From contig CATQJL010000112.1 of assembly GCA_958299035.1 (NCBI GenBank), positions 8,966,880 through 9,030,879 of the forward strand: 64,000 nucleotides of DNA, read 5' to 3'. Below, piece by piece: positions 1 through 13,400 of the stretch (position 1 is the first letter of the stretch; each line of letters opens with the position of its first letter). Source of the stretch: Cylicocyclus nassatus. Taxonomy: Eukaryota; Nematoda; Chromadorea; Rhabditida; Strongylidae. The notes under the pieces were generated by a model. That model was given only the letters and a program-made list of their open reading frames with translations. It did not search any database and was not told the origin of the DNA. Position numbers and translations under genes: made by a program.

Positions 1-136
1 TTGCGGCTGGAAGGCGGGGCCTCGAAGCCTAATCAAGGCTAGGGAATATTTAGAGATCGCGCTCGCGAAAAAGGCAGACTGCGTTGTGGGTGCAAGCGAT
101 CGCTTTCCACCCGCCAATCTCGGTGATCACAGGGTA
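1..136. repeat. Foldback MITE family A, copy 1 (left end cut)
   Basis: Starts within the GCGGCTGGAAGGCGGGGC arm, then GGCTAGGG, a CG-rich centre with GCAGACTGCGTTG, and a degenerate right arm ending near CAGGGTA. Diverged from the other copies. Confidence 0.55.
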
Positions 137-1452
137 AAGCCCAGGCAAATCAAGGTATTTGGGTTTCGAATTAAAGTGGACCTCAACCATTGTCTAAGCG
201 GGAGCACCTACGATTCATTTCTGGTTGAAAAACAAACTCCATCCATACAGTGTTTTCACCTTATTTGAAAGCGAAGTGAACGATGATTTTCAAAATTTGT
301 GAAAGGAACAGAGCTCGGCACAAGCGGCATCAGAACTTTTGGAACGAAGTCCTTTTGTTTATTGAATTCTTAAATTCCTAACCTCATTAACTATGAGTTG
401 TTTTTATTTTCTAAATTTCTAATGCCCAATTCGTTTTCGCTAATATCAATCTACTACTTCAGTGTATATAGTATGAGAAGGGCTCATAGAAAAATTGAAT
501 TGTGCGTGTGTTTCTGTTAGTGCCAAAAGGACACAAGAGCTTGACTGCGGATCAAGCATGTATCTATTTTCACCAACCACTAAACGTAATGCGACAGTCA
601 AATCAAAATTTGGCTGATTTATTCCTGGAAAAAATTTCGAATTTTCTTGTCAACTGAAATATACTCTGTACGCAGGCGTAACTTTGCAGGTTTATACGAT
701 ATCGTTCCGAAAGTCTCTTCTCTTGCATTAAACTTGCGCAGTAAGGGAAAGTAGGCCTTTGCCTTTGATACAGTTAGGTATGGATATTGAAAGTTGAATT
801 GAAGAAGGATTAAAATTTTTTTTGAAAATCACACTTGGGAGGCAGCATATTGAAAATCGGTGCTATTTTTGGCTCTCTCAAGTGCGCCTAAGAATCAGAG
901 GATGTCTTTTAAATCAATTTGGAAGCTTTAAAAAATGCTCATGATAGGTACTCGTCTACACCAGTAAATAAAGATATATTTTTTTACCTGGAAAGCTTTG
1001 CACGTGTGAGTCCTACAATTGATTTTCAACAATAAAGTTATTGCTTGTATGCAGGTATTTTTCGCAAATACATGCTCGTATTTCGTAAAAGAATGAATTT
1101 TTGCGAATGCAAATAGAACTATGTGATATTGCAATCAGTAACAACCTCACTTTGGAATGGTTCAGAAAAAATTTGTAATTATTTAGTTGCAGAGCAAAAT
1201 ACAAAGGCATAAAAATGGCAATTTTACTTGATTGAAATTCATTGGTCTCATTCTATCTATTCTTACATTCTTGTTTAGAGCTCTTTTCGAATTCTGAAAA
1301 AGATATCTAGTAGAGTCTGTATGGAGCATTCTATGACATAAAATTGGGCTCATGTTTCTCGATGGTATATTCGTGGCAGCAGTGCAAACGTCGGCGCAAC
1401 TTATTTGGGCGCACCCTGTACATATTTGCCCAGTTTGATTTTATAACTATTA

Positions 1453-1757
1453 GGGACCCGTCATACTTCTCCGAAAAAAGCCCCAAAAAGCCCGAAAAAG
1501 CCCAAAAAACTGAGAAAGCCAAATCGCCACTTCCGCTTTGACGCTAAGGCATGTGTTTGGTTTCGCTACCGGTCTTTTTGCTTCATTTTCCGTCGTCTGC
1601 ACATTAAAATAACGTCAGAATTCTACCAAAAGTTCGTTACGGGTTTTTCGGGCTTTTTCGGTTTTTCCGGCTTTTTTGGGCTTTTTCGGGCTTTTTGGGG
1701 CTTTTTTGGGCTTTTCTGGGCGCTTTTCGGCTTTTCTCGGCAAAGTATGACGGGTCC
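1453..1757. repeat. Palindromic element with GGGCTTTTT tandem core
   Basis: Ends GGGACCCGTCATACTT and AAGTATGACGGGTCC are inverted copies, flanked by TTA-like sequence. The right arm is a run of about ten GGGCTTTTT(C/G) units (1648-1740); the left arm holds four or five inverse AAAAAGCCC units (1480-1508). The middle has unrelated sequence. Confidence 0.7.
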
Positions 1758-1811
1758 ATTAAGGATGTCTGGAAAGGGCAAAAGCCAATATAGAATTCGC
1801 TTTCAACATAT

Positions 1812-2115
1812 ATTACACAGTGGCGTTCCCAGGATTCCCATCCGGGGAAGGGGGGGGGGGTGTAATTTTTTCAAATGAAGATATATGGCGTTGGCCAAGC
1901 TCTCCGAAAAATTTGGGATGCTCAAAATTTTTGTGGGCCCTCAACCCCTTCACACCCCGAAATTTTTTTTTACAAGGCTGATTTGAATTTTTGAAAAAAA
2001 ATTATTTCAATTATTTGCAAGAATAAGTCACTTGCACATTTTTATACCATGTAAGTAAATTTTAAAAATTTCGCGACTCATTCTCGGAGGGGGGGGGGGG
2101 GGTGGGGGAATGAAA
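1812..2115. repeat. Dispersed repeat with poly-G tracts, copy 1
   Basis: Two G runs (around 1850 and 2090) flank AT-rich sequence that includes AATAAGTCACTTGCACATTT. The reverse of the same segment is at about 21290-21580, including CCAGGATTC, so this is a two-copy family in opposite orientation. Confidence 0.5.
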
Positions 2116-5100
2116 CGCCCCCTCCCTCCAAAGAAATTTCACTAATGATGCGGATTCATTATCTGTCAAATTCCACTTTTAAATTCGACATGATATCTGC
2201 TGAAAGTGGCAATGATCAGGTTTATGATGACATCTGCGGAACTAGCTGTCCGCACTTCGTTGCACCTGCAAATCATCTAGAAATTTCTTACTTTTGTCGA
2301 TTACACGTTCAATGTCGTCATTACCACAAAATTTTATAGCTTGTAAACAGATAAAATTTTTTTAGAATGTAATAAAAGCGAGTATCTTCGCTATGGAACT
2401 ACACAATCAGAATTATCTATCAAGTGAAGTTTTTCTTAAGATGTGAAAAACTAAACATTTGCTTTGTGCCCTAACATCAACGAAAGTCTTATCAATTTTT
2501 CAAGTCAGACAGTTTACACAGCGGGTTCAGGCATTCATTCGTCTATTAATCGAATTGCACTGGGCCCCGTTATTCGTGCACTTCCATTGTACCGGGTCTT
2601 TACAAAATTTACCTGCACACTCCTTGTTATACCATTTACCGTCAATGCTAGTTTGATAACGGTATCATAATAGTATATCTTTTCACAATACCTCATCAGT
2701 CCAACCGTTGCAAAGATGCAAAGCTGTGTGGAACACTTTCTTTAGGTTTATTAAATCTCGTTTTCTGTCATTAAGATTCTCTTGGTCTTTCAAGAATATG
2801 AAATAATGCCTGCTCCTAGTTTTATTGATTAATTATCGACTTTTTGGCTAAATATAATAGAATAGATATTTTCGAAACGATTAGAAAAGAAGTAAGCGTC
2901 CCAACTACATGTAGTAGATAAATTAGCTTTTGAAGCGAATGGACAAGAAATAAGCGTCCCAGCTACATTCAGTATAATTTTTGATTTCAGGAAATTCAAA
3001 AAGACCGACTCACTGCGTTTCTTGTTTTTGTAAAGCCTAAATGAATGGATCATCAGTAAGCGTTGTGTTTGAAATTTGGTTATTCAGCAAATTTAAAAGG
3101 AAAGTCTAGAATTAATCTCAACATTGTTTTTTTAATTATTGTAGTTGCAGTGAAGCAGAAAAGTACATTACCATTTAATTTCAAACTAATGAACCATAAT
3201 TCAAACGCGCTAGATTTGCAAGAGCGTTCGCTGCGGGAGCCGTTTCACCTTCTTTGAATAAGCAAAACGATTCACTATTCATATATAGATTGCAAAGGGA
3301 GCAACATGAAAGTGTCGATGCCCTTAAGCAAATTTTTTACACACAGAGAACTCATTGAACTGGTATAACTCTCTTTATTTTGGATCACGAGCTAGTGGAT
3401 CTAAAGAGGCCAAGGTCACAACCAGAGTTTTATAAAAAGATTGAATCTCTTCGATTTGCCAAGAACAATTTTGCCTAAAACACGGATCAATTTATTTATT
3501 TATTTATTTATTATTTTTGCATTTCCCCAATGAGAGAAATTGATTGATTAATTCTCTCAAAAAGTCTCAAATCAGAATAATACTATAACATTAATGGAGA
3601 GATTTATGAAATTAAGAAATACCTAGTGCAAGTCTATGGGACACTCAGTATCAAAATGCCATGTAAATTATGAGGTTTGAAAAAACAAAACTTTTTGAAA
3701 ATTGTGGAGACAAAAGTTGGAAGCTTTGTAAGCTTGCTTCATAGTCATCAAGATTTTTTCAAGTTTTCAGTGGTATCACTGATATTTCGAAGGTGATAAC
3801 CTTGGCTGTCATTTTTTTAGATTATGGCAACATGAGTCCTCCTTTTTAAGGGATTGACGAAAAATTACGCTTACATCTTTTTTCTCCACTGCTCAAATAA
3901 TTAAGCAATTCCACATCTCAATAAAACGGCATGTACAGACGTCGACGGCTTGCACTGCACCTTTCTTTGTCATAAATGTCGCCAGATAAGAACGTCAATA
4001 ACCTTTTCTACTTTGATTGCCGCTGGACTTCATTCTCGCGTCTGTAGAGCGTTCTTACATTTTTCTTCATCACATTTTCTTAATTACCAACGTGCCCCTG
4101 ACTTGTCCGTGACTAGTTTTTAGCCCCCCTCTTGCACGCACAGAGACGAACACAATGGATCAGTGACTAATTTGGAGAAATCGAATCCGGTTTTGATTAT
4201 GTACGAACAACAAACACAGACACATCACAAAGCTAGGCACTTTGCCCTGAACCTTGATTATAGTCAGCTATTACGGTATTCTGTGTCCTTGAAGGAGCTA
4301 TGGCGTTGTTTTCTTTCAAAAATCGGCTCAAAATTTTGTTTTTGGAGTTTTTTTTTCAGCATTTGTCATCCGAGCATGATAGCAATGCAGTTTACTTTAC
4401 TACTTAGCCAGAATCTTGGTCCCAAATCGATTCTGGAAGAATGATGCAAAAATTTGCATGAACTTGCGTCTATACACAGAAAAATGTGATTTGTGCGATT
4501 AGCAAGCAAGCCCCCCCTCCCCTCCCCCTCTTCCTCTGTCCCCCCCTCTACAGAAATGTTCTTTTTTCGTCTTTTTTCTTTCTCTCTTTCCACAATGATT
4601 GAATCCCAACGTCTTATTACAACTTTATAAAATTTGCCGTTGATTTAGTGTTCCGCGGTGCATACAGCATTTTTGCGTAAATCATACCACCCAGCTACAT
4701 TTTCAAGTTTTGTGCCCGTGATTATTTTTCACGCGCAAAAGCTGTCCGGACCGTAGAAATACTGGTTAACCGTGGAATTCAAGAGCTATAGTAATAGAGC
4801 ACAAAAATATACGAACTAATTTCTAATTAGCAATAGATTTTCCAAGGTTTTTGCAAATGCTAGATTTTATCAAGGTTTTCGCTATTTCACTTGGCTTTTT
4901 TGAACACTTAGTTGATTTTTTTTATTTTTTCATTTTGCTTTTTCTTATAACGGTACGCTTTTTAGAACTTTGTTTCCAACTTTTTTGGGTATCTAGGTAT
5001 TTTTTTTCGCTGGCGCATGTGTTTTTTCCCTGACACAGTAAAGCAAACCATTTTTTGTTAATGTTACCGTCAACAAGGTGTCGATTTGTTAATGTGCCTT

Positions 5101-6118
5101 TTTGTGTTGTGCCACACCCTACTTTTATTGCTGTTAGTGGAGTTTATGGCTTTATCAACATTTAATTGTCTTATTAACTTTTTAATTGTCTGCCTATCTT
5201 TTTTCCATTTTATTGCGGCGTTGAAGTCTTTGCGAAATGTTTGCCTCACATAGTAGAGCTAATTTTTCATTTTTTTTCACTTTCTTCTATACGTTTGCAA
5301 AACTGTAGAACCCTAAAACCGGTGAGAATTCTCTTTCGCCACTTTTAGTGAAGACAGAGTCTCAGTTTTCTTTCGCTGGAATGGGGTGCAGAGATAACAA
5401 GAAACAAGAACAGTTCGTTTCGAACCCGCTCCATTGCTAAGAAATCAATATCATTAATACAAATTGTTCTTTTAAAGTAGCGCGTTTTATCTGAAAGACT
5501 AAACAAATTTTATTCGATTCAAAAGTGTTCTTTTTGCATCATCCTTCAAAATTCTTTTAGACTCTACTATACCAATACTACTTATTTGTACTCCGAGATA
5601 TTTGCTGCAGCAAATCGCTTTTTCAGCTTTTCTATACATTTATTGTTTGTAAAAAAATGTTTAAGAACAACGCGGAAAAACATGAGAGTGCAGGAGCGAG
5701 AATAGTGGTAAATTTGTGAAGTTCAGAATTATCAAGTTGGAACATAGGTTTTTCATCAACATTTTTCAAAAATCCGTTATTTTTACAGATTCGGTTAATC
5801 TTTTCAAATGAATACAATTTAGAACTCAGGAATTTCTAATTTTACTTCCACTTGGATTTTATAATACGCTATCTGAGTGAAATAGGTTTGTGCTATAGAG
5901 CGCCTCTACAAGAAACTATAATTTTTGAATTCCTGTTTTCAAGTTTTGGAATTACTCATTCTTTATACAATGAAAAAATACGGTACAGTTTGGAACGCCA
6001 CTCTGAGCTTTGAATAAAAATTTTTTTTGCAATTTTTGGTGCAAGAATCATGTTCCAACCTAAAATTTACTTTTTCTCGGTGGTTTTCTATGATGACTAA
6101 ATTACAATCTGGGATATA
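2111..6118. other. Upstream region without recognised gene
   Basis: AT-rich and without coding-like exons. It shows a duplicated block with AAGCGTCCCA(A/G)CTACAT (2893-2915 and 2952-2974), a TTTA microsatellite (3491-3512) and a C/T-rich tract (4510-4590). Confidence 0.4.
3491..3512. repeat. TTTA microsatellite
   Basis: Five to six uninterrupted TTTA units. Confidence 0.7.
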
Positions 6119-6798
6119 CAGGGTGTCCCAAAAGTATGTATCGAACGTTTGATCGTTAATATCTCTCTTCCCAAGAAGTCTTTTGCCTTGCTTCAAGTAC
6201 CATTTTGTAGAGCTAGCTTCAACTTAGATTTGCATTATAGAACGAATCACTCAATCCTCTTCATTACTGTAGGATTACGGTAGAAACTTCAAAGAGGGTT
6301 TTAAGCAATGAAAGGCCATATTTTGCCTTAGAAAGGAAATAAAACAGCCTGAAAGTCTTCACACTAGGCTAATTAGAGTTGCTGATTATAACTGTAAAGT
6401 TCCCAACTTATTATGATGCTTCATTGAGGAGTTATGCCAGGTAAGAGGTAGCGGCCATTTTTTCAATGTTCCTAAAAAGTGCGATTACACCGTTTAGAAA
6501 GCTTTGTAATCTTGTGAATAGTTGAGTATTGAACTCAGCACCCATAAAAACCCTATTACACAAGTTTTCACAATTTTTTGAAGAATTTTGGAACTGCAGC
6601 TTTTTCCACATTGACACCATATGTTTCAAGTTTCTACCGTAATCCTACAGTAATGAAGAGAGATGGGTGATTCGTTCTTTAATGCAAATCTAAGTTGAAG
6701 CCAGCTCTACAGAATGGTACTTGAAGCAAGGCAAAAGACTTCTTAGGAAGAGAGATATTAACGATCAAACGTTCGATACATACTTTTGGGACACCCTG
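6119..6798. mobile_element. TA-flanked CAGGGTGTCCC foldback element (Tc1/mariner-type MITE)
   Basis: Termini CAGGGTGTCCCAAAAGT and ACTTTTGGGACACCCTG, each next to TA, the target duplication of Tc1/mariner elements. The arms are complementary for roughly 180 bp (for example TTACTGTAGGATTACGGTAG near 6267 against CTACCGTAATCCTACAGTAA near 6634). No transposase frame. Confidence 0.8.
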
Positions 6799-8527
6799 TA
6801 TTATATTTGTGTACCAAGATTTTCGAGCAATTTTTGAATGGAAGTAAAACCTAGAAATAAGCAAATCAACGAAATTTTCTCCTGCAACTTATGTAAAAAC
6901 ACATCTGTTTGTCTGTTTTTTTTGTCTCATTCTTATAACATTTCGAAAATGTCGGCTTTAATGGGAACCCTAGATGTGCTTACACAACGTTATGAAGGCG
7001 ATTATGATGGTGTTAACGGCAGACAGCTGATATCACTTGGCGCACATTCTCTCTTGCAGAATACCTGCTTTTCATCGAAATTGGTTTGCTTTCTATTTAA
7101 AAGCTATGAGCTTTTTTTTTCTTGTTTTGCTAGAAAAAAATTAAATCCGTCTTGGAACTTTTTCTCACAACGAACTTGAAAAAAGTTCTCAAGAACTGTG
7201 ATTTCTTTGAAAATGAATCACAGCAAAATTGTTACTCAATCAATGCTCTTTCTAAGGTTCGAATTTGGACTGCTGAAAGCTATTTAAAAATGATCTTTGG
7301 CTTAATAAAAAATGTCATAAACAAAAAAGCTTTGGCAATGCTAATGACTTTGTATCGCAAAACGGATGAGGGAAGATTTTTCTAGCTCAAAGTTTGCCAA
7401 ATAGTTTTTCTGAAAATGAAGCTTATAGCACAAATTTCTTCGAAGTGTAGGAAGTATCCTTGATTTCAATGGTCTTGGTATCAATCCGAAATTTCACAGA
7501 ATTTTAAGGAATATTTCGAAAAAATCATGCACGCCCCTCCCCCTCCCTTGTTTTGCTCTTTGCAAAATTTTCGAATTTTTGAAAACTTTTTGGACTCTGA
7601 TGATGATGTCACGAATCCCATTAGCTGTGAAAACTTATCAGTTCAAAATTTCCTATGAAAATATGCAATAATCGGAGTTTCGAAAATTGCGACTTAGGTT
7701 AAGAAATATTTGCCATGTTTATCAATTTCAAGCAGATGAAGTGATACTTTTTTCTGTGATTTTCTTATTCACCAAATTTCAAAAGCTCAACGAAAGGGAT
7801 GCGTAATGTACACAAGAAGCTAAGGAAAAATGCTTTGACTTTTTAGATAGATCAATCTACCCTCCATAGGCTGCTCTAAAAAAAGTAATGTTTTGGTGAA
7901 AAAGGTATAAGTAATACACTAGAATTACAATAAATGCCCGGATGCCCCCTAAATTATTGCAGAGCACTTTTTTTATGTATACAGCAAACACTGAAGCAGA
8001 ACCGATTGGTATCATTGCTCACCAGTACATTAAAAGAATTTTCCAGTTCCAAAGGCTTCTTTCTCCCTTTTCGCGTCCATTTTTCCCACCGGAAATTCTT
8101 TCTTTCTTGTCGAGCCGCCGAATTCCTTGTCGGCGAGACAAACAGCAGTTCGTTATCCAGACTATGGAATAGCATCGGAATGCGAGTAATGCTGTTTTTA
8201 TCTGTTATGAGTAGGCAACGAATGACCTCGTCTATTTTTATCAGAACCAAGTGTTGCTGCTTACTTGCTGATCAAATATTTTGCGAGAAAAATATGGTTT
8301 ATGCTGCGATTTGCGCATTTTGCGTGAATTTCTGAGAACGACGGTCTTGGTTGGAACCATAAGTCTAACAAAGTTTTGTAGAAGAATGTTTTGAATGGCT
8401 ATACATAAAAATCAAACAAGAAATAAATAAATTTCGAGATTTTATTTCTAGAATTTTGATTTCAGTCCAAAATAAAAGTATTTCTCGTATTATAAGGTGC
8501 ACATAGTAAAAAGAACAAGAAGTCTTG
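6799..8527. other. AT-rich region without recognised gene
   Basis: Overlapping ORFs on both strands (7934-8335 plus, 7954-8250 minus) have no recognisable product and no convincing splice sites. The overlap on opposite strands suggests chance. Confidence 0.35.
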
Positions 8528-8693
8528 TAACTTTTGATTCAACTAACTTGGCGGCTGGAAGGTGGGCTTTGTGACCTAATTAAGGCCGCTCTCGCCGGCA
8601 GTCTGCGTATCGTCCGCGCGCGTGCTCCGCATTATCTAGTCCTAATTAGGTCACGAAGCCCCGCCTTCCAGCCTCCAAACTTTTCAAAGGGTA
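8528..8693. repeat. Foldback MITE family A, copy 2
   Basis: Left arm TTTGATTCAACTAACTTGGC then GGCTGGAAGGTGGG. Right arm AGGTCACGAAGCCCCGCC then TTCCAGCC and TCAAAGGGTA. The arms are inverted copies and the centre holds CGCGCGCGTGCTC. About 166 bp. Confidence 0.75.
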
Positions 8694-10284
8694 AGATAGA
8701 GACATTTTTCAAAGAATTTGTTTTTCATTGTGATGAAGTCTTATGATCCAGCTCATTATACGTCAAAAAATTTTCTATTGAGATTTCTTTTGAACACCTG
8801 CGTTCCAACACTCGAAAATTTATAAAGAATTCGTCTTGAGTTTGAAATTCCTTGTTTTTTGCGACTCTACGTAGCCCAAGTGTTATCAGGAATCAGTCCG
8901 CTTAATCCATGGGTGTGCCCAAGCAAGAATTCCAAGAATTTTCATGCGATAAAAAAACGTTTTCTCACTATATCTTGTTGAGGTGCTTCCATGAACGTAT
9001 GTTTTTTTCCAATCAGCTTGTGATTCATTCACCGCCAAACGTTTCTCGTGCACTTTAAAATTTTCAGATCTCTAATCATGGGTCTTCATTCTCTTCAACA
9101 TTAGCTAGTCAATTATGAATTTATATTTTGAAAACAGAATGTGAGATTTTCCTCGTAGTGTTAATTTTTTATTTAAAACCTTTTCCATTTTTTCTTCAAT
9201 ATTAGTTACAATAGAATTTCATTAAGGAGACAAAATAATAATTATCTTCACGTATTGTTGAGATTCTTTATATTAGCAGCACTTTTTCTACTTCATCAGT
9301 TTATCACCAATCGAAATTTAAATTTCTCTAAAACAATTCAAAAAGTTATCTTTTTGGTGTTGAGACTTTCTACGAAATCTCTTTTATTTCTTTTCAAGTA
9401 TACATAATTCCTGAGTCTTTGTGGTGAATTTCATTCTGACTTGGGTCTTACCCCTACTGTAGTAAAGATCCGCTTAATTGTTATAAAACATTTTATGTGC
9501 TGAACCCAGTTGTTCATAACATGAATGTAACTGGGTTACCAACACATTTTATCTTCCTCACGCTCTACTAATTAAAAGTGTAGGAGTCTTATGTGAGGGT
9601 TCATTGCTATCATCTCGGCAAAAAGGTTCGAATAGGGTTTTGTTCCGAAATGGTCGGCATTTTGAAAATAAATATATCAGAAAAATTAGCATTATTCGTT
9701 CTTTAAGTGTTTTGCATTAGTAAAATCGTACTAGTGAATTTTTTTGAAAAAACTAGAGTGAAAAAATGGATTTCATGAGTAGCGGTTTCTTGGAAAGAAG
9801 ACTAACATTTTGTTTTATTTTTTTTGTTTTTTTTTCTACATTTTTGTAATCTTGAAAGCTTTACTTTCAGTTCATCATCCCTTTCCGTAAATGACAATTT
9901 GGAGTCAATGTGGTAAAGAAATCACCACTCCACATTGTTATTATAAAATCATTCATTACTAGTATGAAATTAATGTTCACATTTGAGGTCCTTTTCTCTC
10001 TCCTAATCAAGAAACTGCCTAGGCAGAGCTGACTTTTTCAAGCAATCCATTTCTCCGCTGTAGTTTTTCAACAGTTCTGCTAAATTCTCTTTGATAACGG
10101 TATGAGTCAATCGCCTAACAAGGTTTGCGCTCGCAATTCGTGCAGTTCAGGTGTTTTCGTCCTGACTTAATGACTCATTCGTCAGTGCGTACTTCGTCCT
10201 TCACTGCGTCCTGCACTCTAATTCGCTAATTTGTGGCTCTCTAACCACCCCAACTAACTCGCTTTCAGCCCTTACTGCTTCCAG
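8694..10284. other. Putative promoter-proximal region of the RhoGEF gene
   Basis: AT-rich and free of recognised repeats except near 9500-9600. Base composition becomes more mixed from about 10120, with CGTCAGTGCGTACTTCGTCC-type sequence, probably the 5' UTR or promoter. No TATA box can be assigned with confidence. Confidence 0.3.
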
Positions 10285-10312
10285 GTCTAACCCCCTTCGA
10301 GAAAATTAACAC
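10285..10312 (+). promoter_or_regulatory. 5' UTR and candidate spliced-leader acceptor
   Basis: A pyrimidine-rich tract ends in CTTCCAG at 10284, a good 3' splice site only 28 nt before the start codon. A second one, TTTCAG, ends at 10268. In nematodes such a site is often used for SL1 trans-splicing. An in-frame TAA (10307-10309) precedes the ATG by one codon, so the reading frame must start here. Whether the site is trans- or cis-spliced cannot be told from DNA. Confidence 0.45.
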
Positions 10313-10404
10313 ATGAAGAGCAGTGTATCGCTGGACAGCGTCGTCTCATTGAGGCCACCGCCACTGCCGCACTCACCACCACCAATGCTTGTTGTCCCGG
10401 AAAG
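10313..10404 (+). CDS. RhoGEF exon 1 (start codon)
   Basis: Codons 1-30. ATG opens MKSSVSLDSVVSLRPPPLP, followed by a second short proline run, a likely SH3 or EVH1 ligand. The donor AAAG|GTGGGC leaves phase 2, which matches exon 2. The strong codon bias and the in-frame stop just upstream support a real start. The exon is too short for a 60-residue ORF filter. It could instead belong to one of several alternative promoters. Confidence 0.65.
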
Positions 10405-13400
10405 GTGGGCGGATATTCGATTTTTTTTCTTAAAACTAGTATCGGGAAAAAGCTGTTATCCTATCCTCTTCTGTGAAAACTATTTGTAAGCCCCTAAGAA
10501 GTCATTATCCAAGCAGCAGTTCATAAACTTCATTCATGGCCGAGAAATCCAGCGCTAAACTCTAGCCCAGTTACTTCGACTACGGTAATAAGTACGGTGT
10601 GGGCGAGAGTGTACAGCTGAATTTCTCAGTCACAAATATATTGCATGAACTGCTTCTTGGGCTATGGCACATTCCACAGCTCTCAATCAGTTTCCATATA
10701 AGAAAGCCAGATAGCCAAAATTTTTTGGACACTGCCTTCAAGAAGGATATGTTTGGGTACTTGTTCGTGTTTTTTTTTTTCGTGAAACTTTGCACATTTT
10801 CCTGAGAAAAATTAATACAAATTCAAAGACCATATGAAGGGTACAAAATGAGAGTTTAATAATTTGCAGACTAATAAGTTGGTTTTGCTAATCAACTTAT
10901 GTTAGGGAAAATGCCCCACTTTACTATGATTTTGGCCCCAGATTGATTCCAAATGTAAGCGTTTGATTGAATTTGGAAACGTTCACCATGAAGGAATTTG
11001 TGTTCACCTTTTAAGAAAATTTGTACTTAAGTTCAAAAGGGCGAACAATTTAAATCAGCATTCCTTTGCAATTCTCTATTAGTATGAAGTGCATAATTGT
11101 ATAAATGATATTGTATTATACTACCTATTCTCACACAAATCTAGCGTAGCGTAAAATCGACTACCATTTCTAACGACGAACTATAATTTTAGAGTTTTTT
11201 CGCTTTTCTTTGTTACAAACAATAGCCAAGATGGCAATTTCCGAAATGAAACTTGTTCCAGGATAATTTGTCAATAATTTTTGAACCTTTTTTTTGCTTT
11301 CTTTTTCGTACAATCAGAATACTTTGAAATTACAAATTGGTCACACTTCTTTGGACTAGAAACTGATAGAGAAATCAATTAGTTTCAAGATAGGACTTAC
11401 ATCTATACGAACGGAAAGGAAACTAATAGATATATCAGTTTGCCTGAAGAAGAAAGGAAGATTTATGCCAACGTTTCTTTATGATTCTCTTTCATTTCCT
11501 TCTGAGATTCTCGAGTAAGTGTTCCATAAGCAGTTAGATTTTTTCTTCTTGCTGACACTATTCCTTCTAGCTTTCGTTGTCCTTTTTCATTTTCATTTCT
11601 CCTATCCTGAATAAACAAAAAAATGTTACAAAACAAATATTAGGTTGTACGGAAATTAATGTCCGTTTTGACTTTCAACCGCATTAAAATATAAAGTCCT
11701 CATTTCTAGATAGACCGCAAAGTACCATTCGATAGAGCAAAGCAAGCTCTACAAGATGGTAATCTCGAGTTTAGCAACAGCTCTAACACAGCTCGAGTTT
11801 TAAACCAAAAACTAAAAAGACCCAACTGCCCGAAAAATCGAGAAAAATCGTAACTCAGCTCATAAAAATCTTACAAAAATTCTAGCTCGTTCTCATAAAC
11901 ACTATCCACAAAAGGCGTCTATATACGCCGTTGCCCTATTTTTTCCTCTGTTAGAAATCAAGAAAATGGAAATTCTCGCGCATTTGCCAAAGTGATGCTT
12001 TGCATTTCCCACATAAGTAGTTGTATACTACAAACCTGTAGAAGTACAAACGCAAATTTTCAGCTCTCTACAAGCTTTAGTTCTCGAGTAATATCGGATA
12101 TAGTTTTCCCTAGTCAGGTGGTCCAAGCTAAAATTCACGTTTCTCGAGAATTAAAGCTTGCAGAGAGCTGAAAATTTAGGTTTGTACTTCTACAGGTCTG
12201 TAGAATACAACTACTTATGTGAGGATGGCACAGCATCACTTTAGCAAATGCACAAAAACTTCCGTTTTCTTGACTTCTAACAGAGGAAAAAATACGGCAA
12301 CGGCGTCTTTAGATGCCTTTCGTGTATAGTGTTTATAAGAGCGAGTTAGAATTTTTGTAAGATTTTTATGAACTGAGTTACGATTTTTCTCGATTTTTCG
12401 GGCATTTGGGTCTTTTTAGTTTTTGGCTTAGAACTTGAGCCGTATTAGAGCTGTTGCTAAAGCGAGAATACCATCTTGTAGAGCTTGCTTTGCTCTGTAG
12501 AATGCTGCTTTGCAGTCTATCTAGAAATGAGAACTTTATAACTTAATGCGGTTGAAAGTCAAAACGGACATTCCGGGCAACCTAATAGAAAGTGGTAATT
12601 ATGGTAACATCGATTACCATAGATGTGAAAAAGTGGAGCTTTAAGTTTTAAGCCATTGAGAAAATTTCACTGTTCCGTTCCTTCCTTCCACTGCCGAAAT
12701 TCTAGAGCTGGCTACTGGATTTAGATGAATTGAGTCCATATAAGGGTTTACAAAACAGGGTTTTACTCATTCCTTGGACTGGAATTTCTTTTCTCCGGAT
12801 TTGATCTGCAAAAAGAAAAATTTCCTGCACATTGGTCTCTTTCTGTTATACCTTCATAAAGGAGATCTGTGCAGAAACCAGCTATTTGACTTCCAATCCA
12901 AGCAGAATCTACAGCACTGGGCTCTGCAAGTGTTTTTGTTATAAGAAAAACTTTGTACGAATGATATGTGACTGATGGCTGATGAAGTTATCGTTGAATT
13001 GACAGTACAAAGAAGTTAATTGGATCATAGTCGCCCTAGCCGAAACTGAGCCAGTCATTCCAGTTCTCACATCCTCAGGACAGCATCAGTTAAAGCGATT
13101 ACATGTTTATAGGGTTGTACTTCAGTGAACGAACGTTTACATGATCTTTGGGGCTATGAATTTAATGAAGTTACTCTGTCTTGTAGAGTAAGTCTGCCCT
13201 TCAGAAGCAGTTTTTTAAACTTGAGTTCAGGTACATAGTTTTCGTAAAACTACAAGAAGATGAGATTTTCTGTACAGATTAGGCTGTGTATTTCACTCAG
13301 AAGATTGTAATTATGAATCCTACTCACAATTATATTCTTTCGCTCACAGTTTAACGTTTATAATCACGATTCATAATATTTACTTATTGCGTAAGGTTTT

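Noticed and set aside
7934..8335. 133-codon plus ORF with a 98-codon minus ORF across it
   Set aside because: Neither strand shows codon bias or recognisable features; likely chance.
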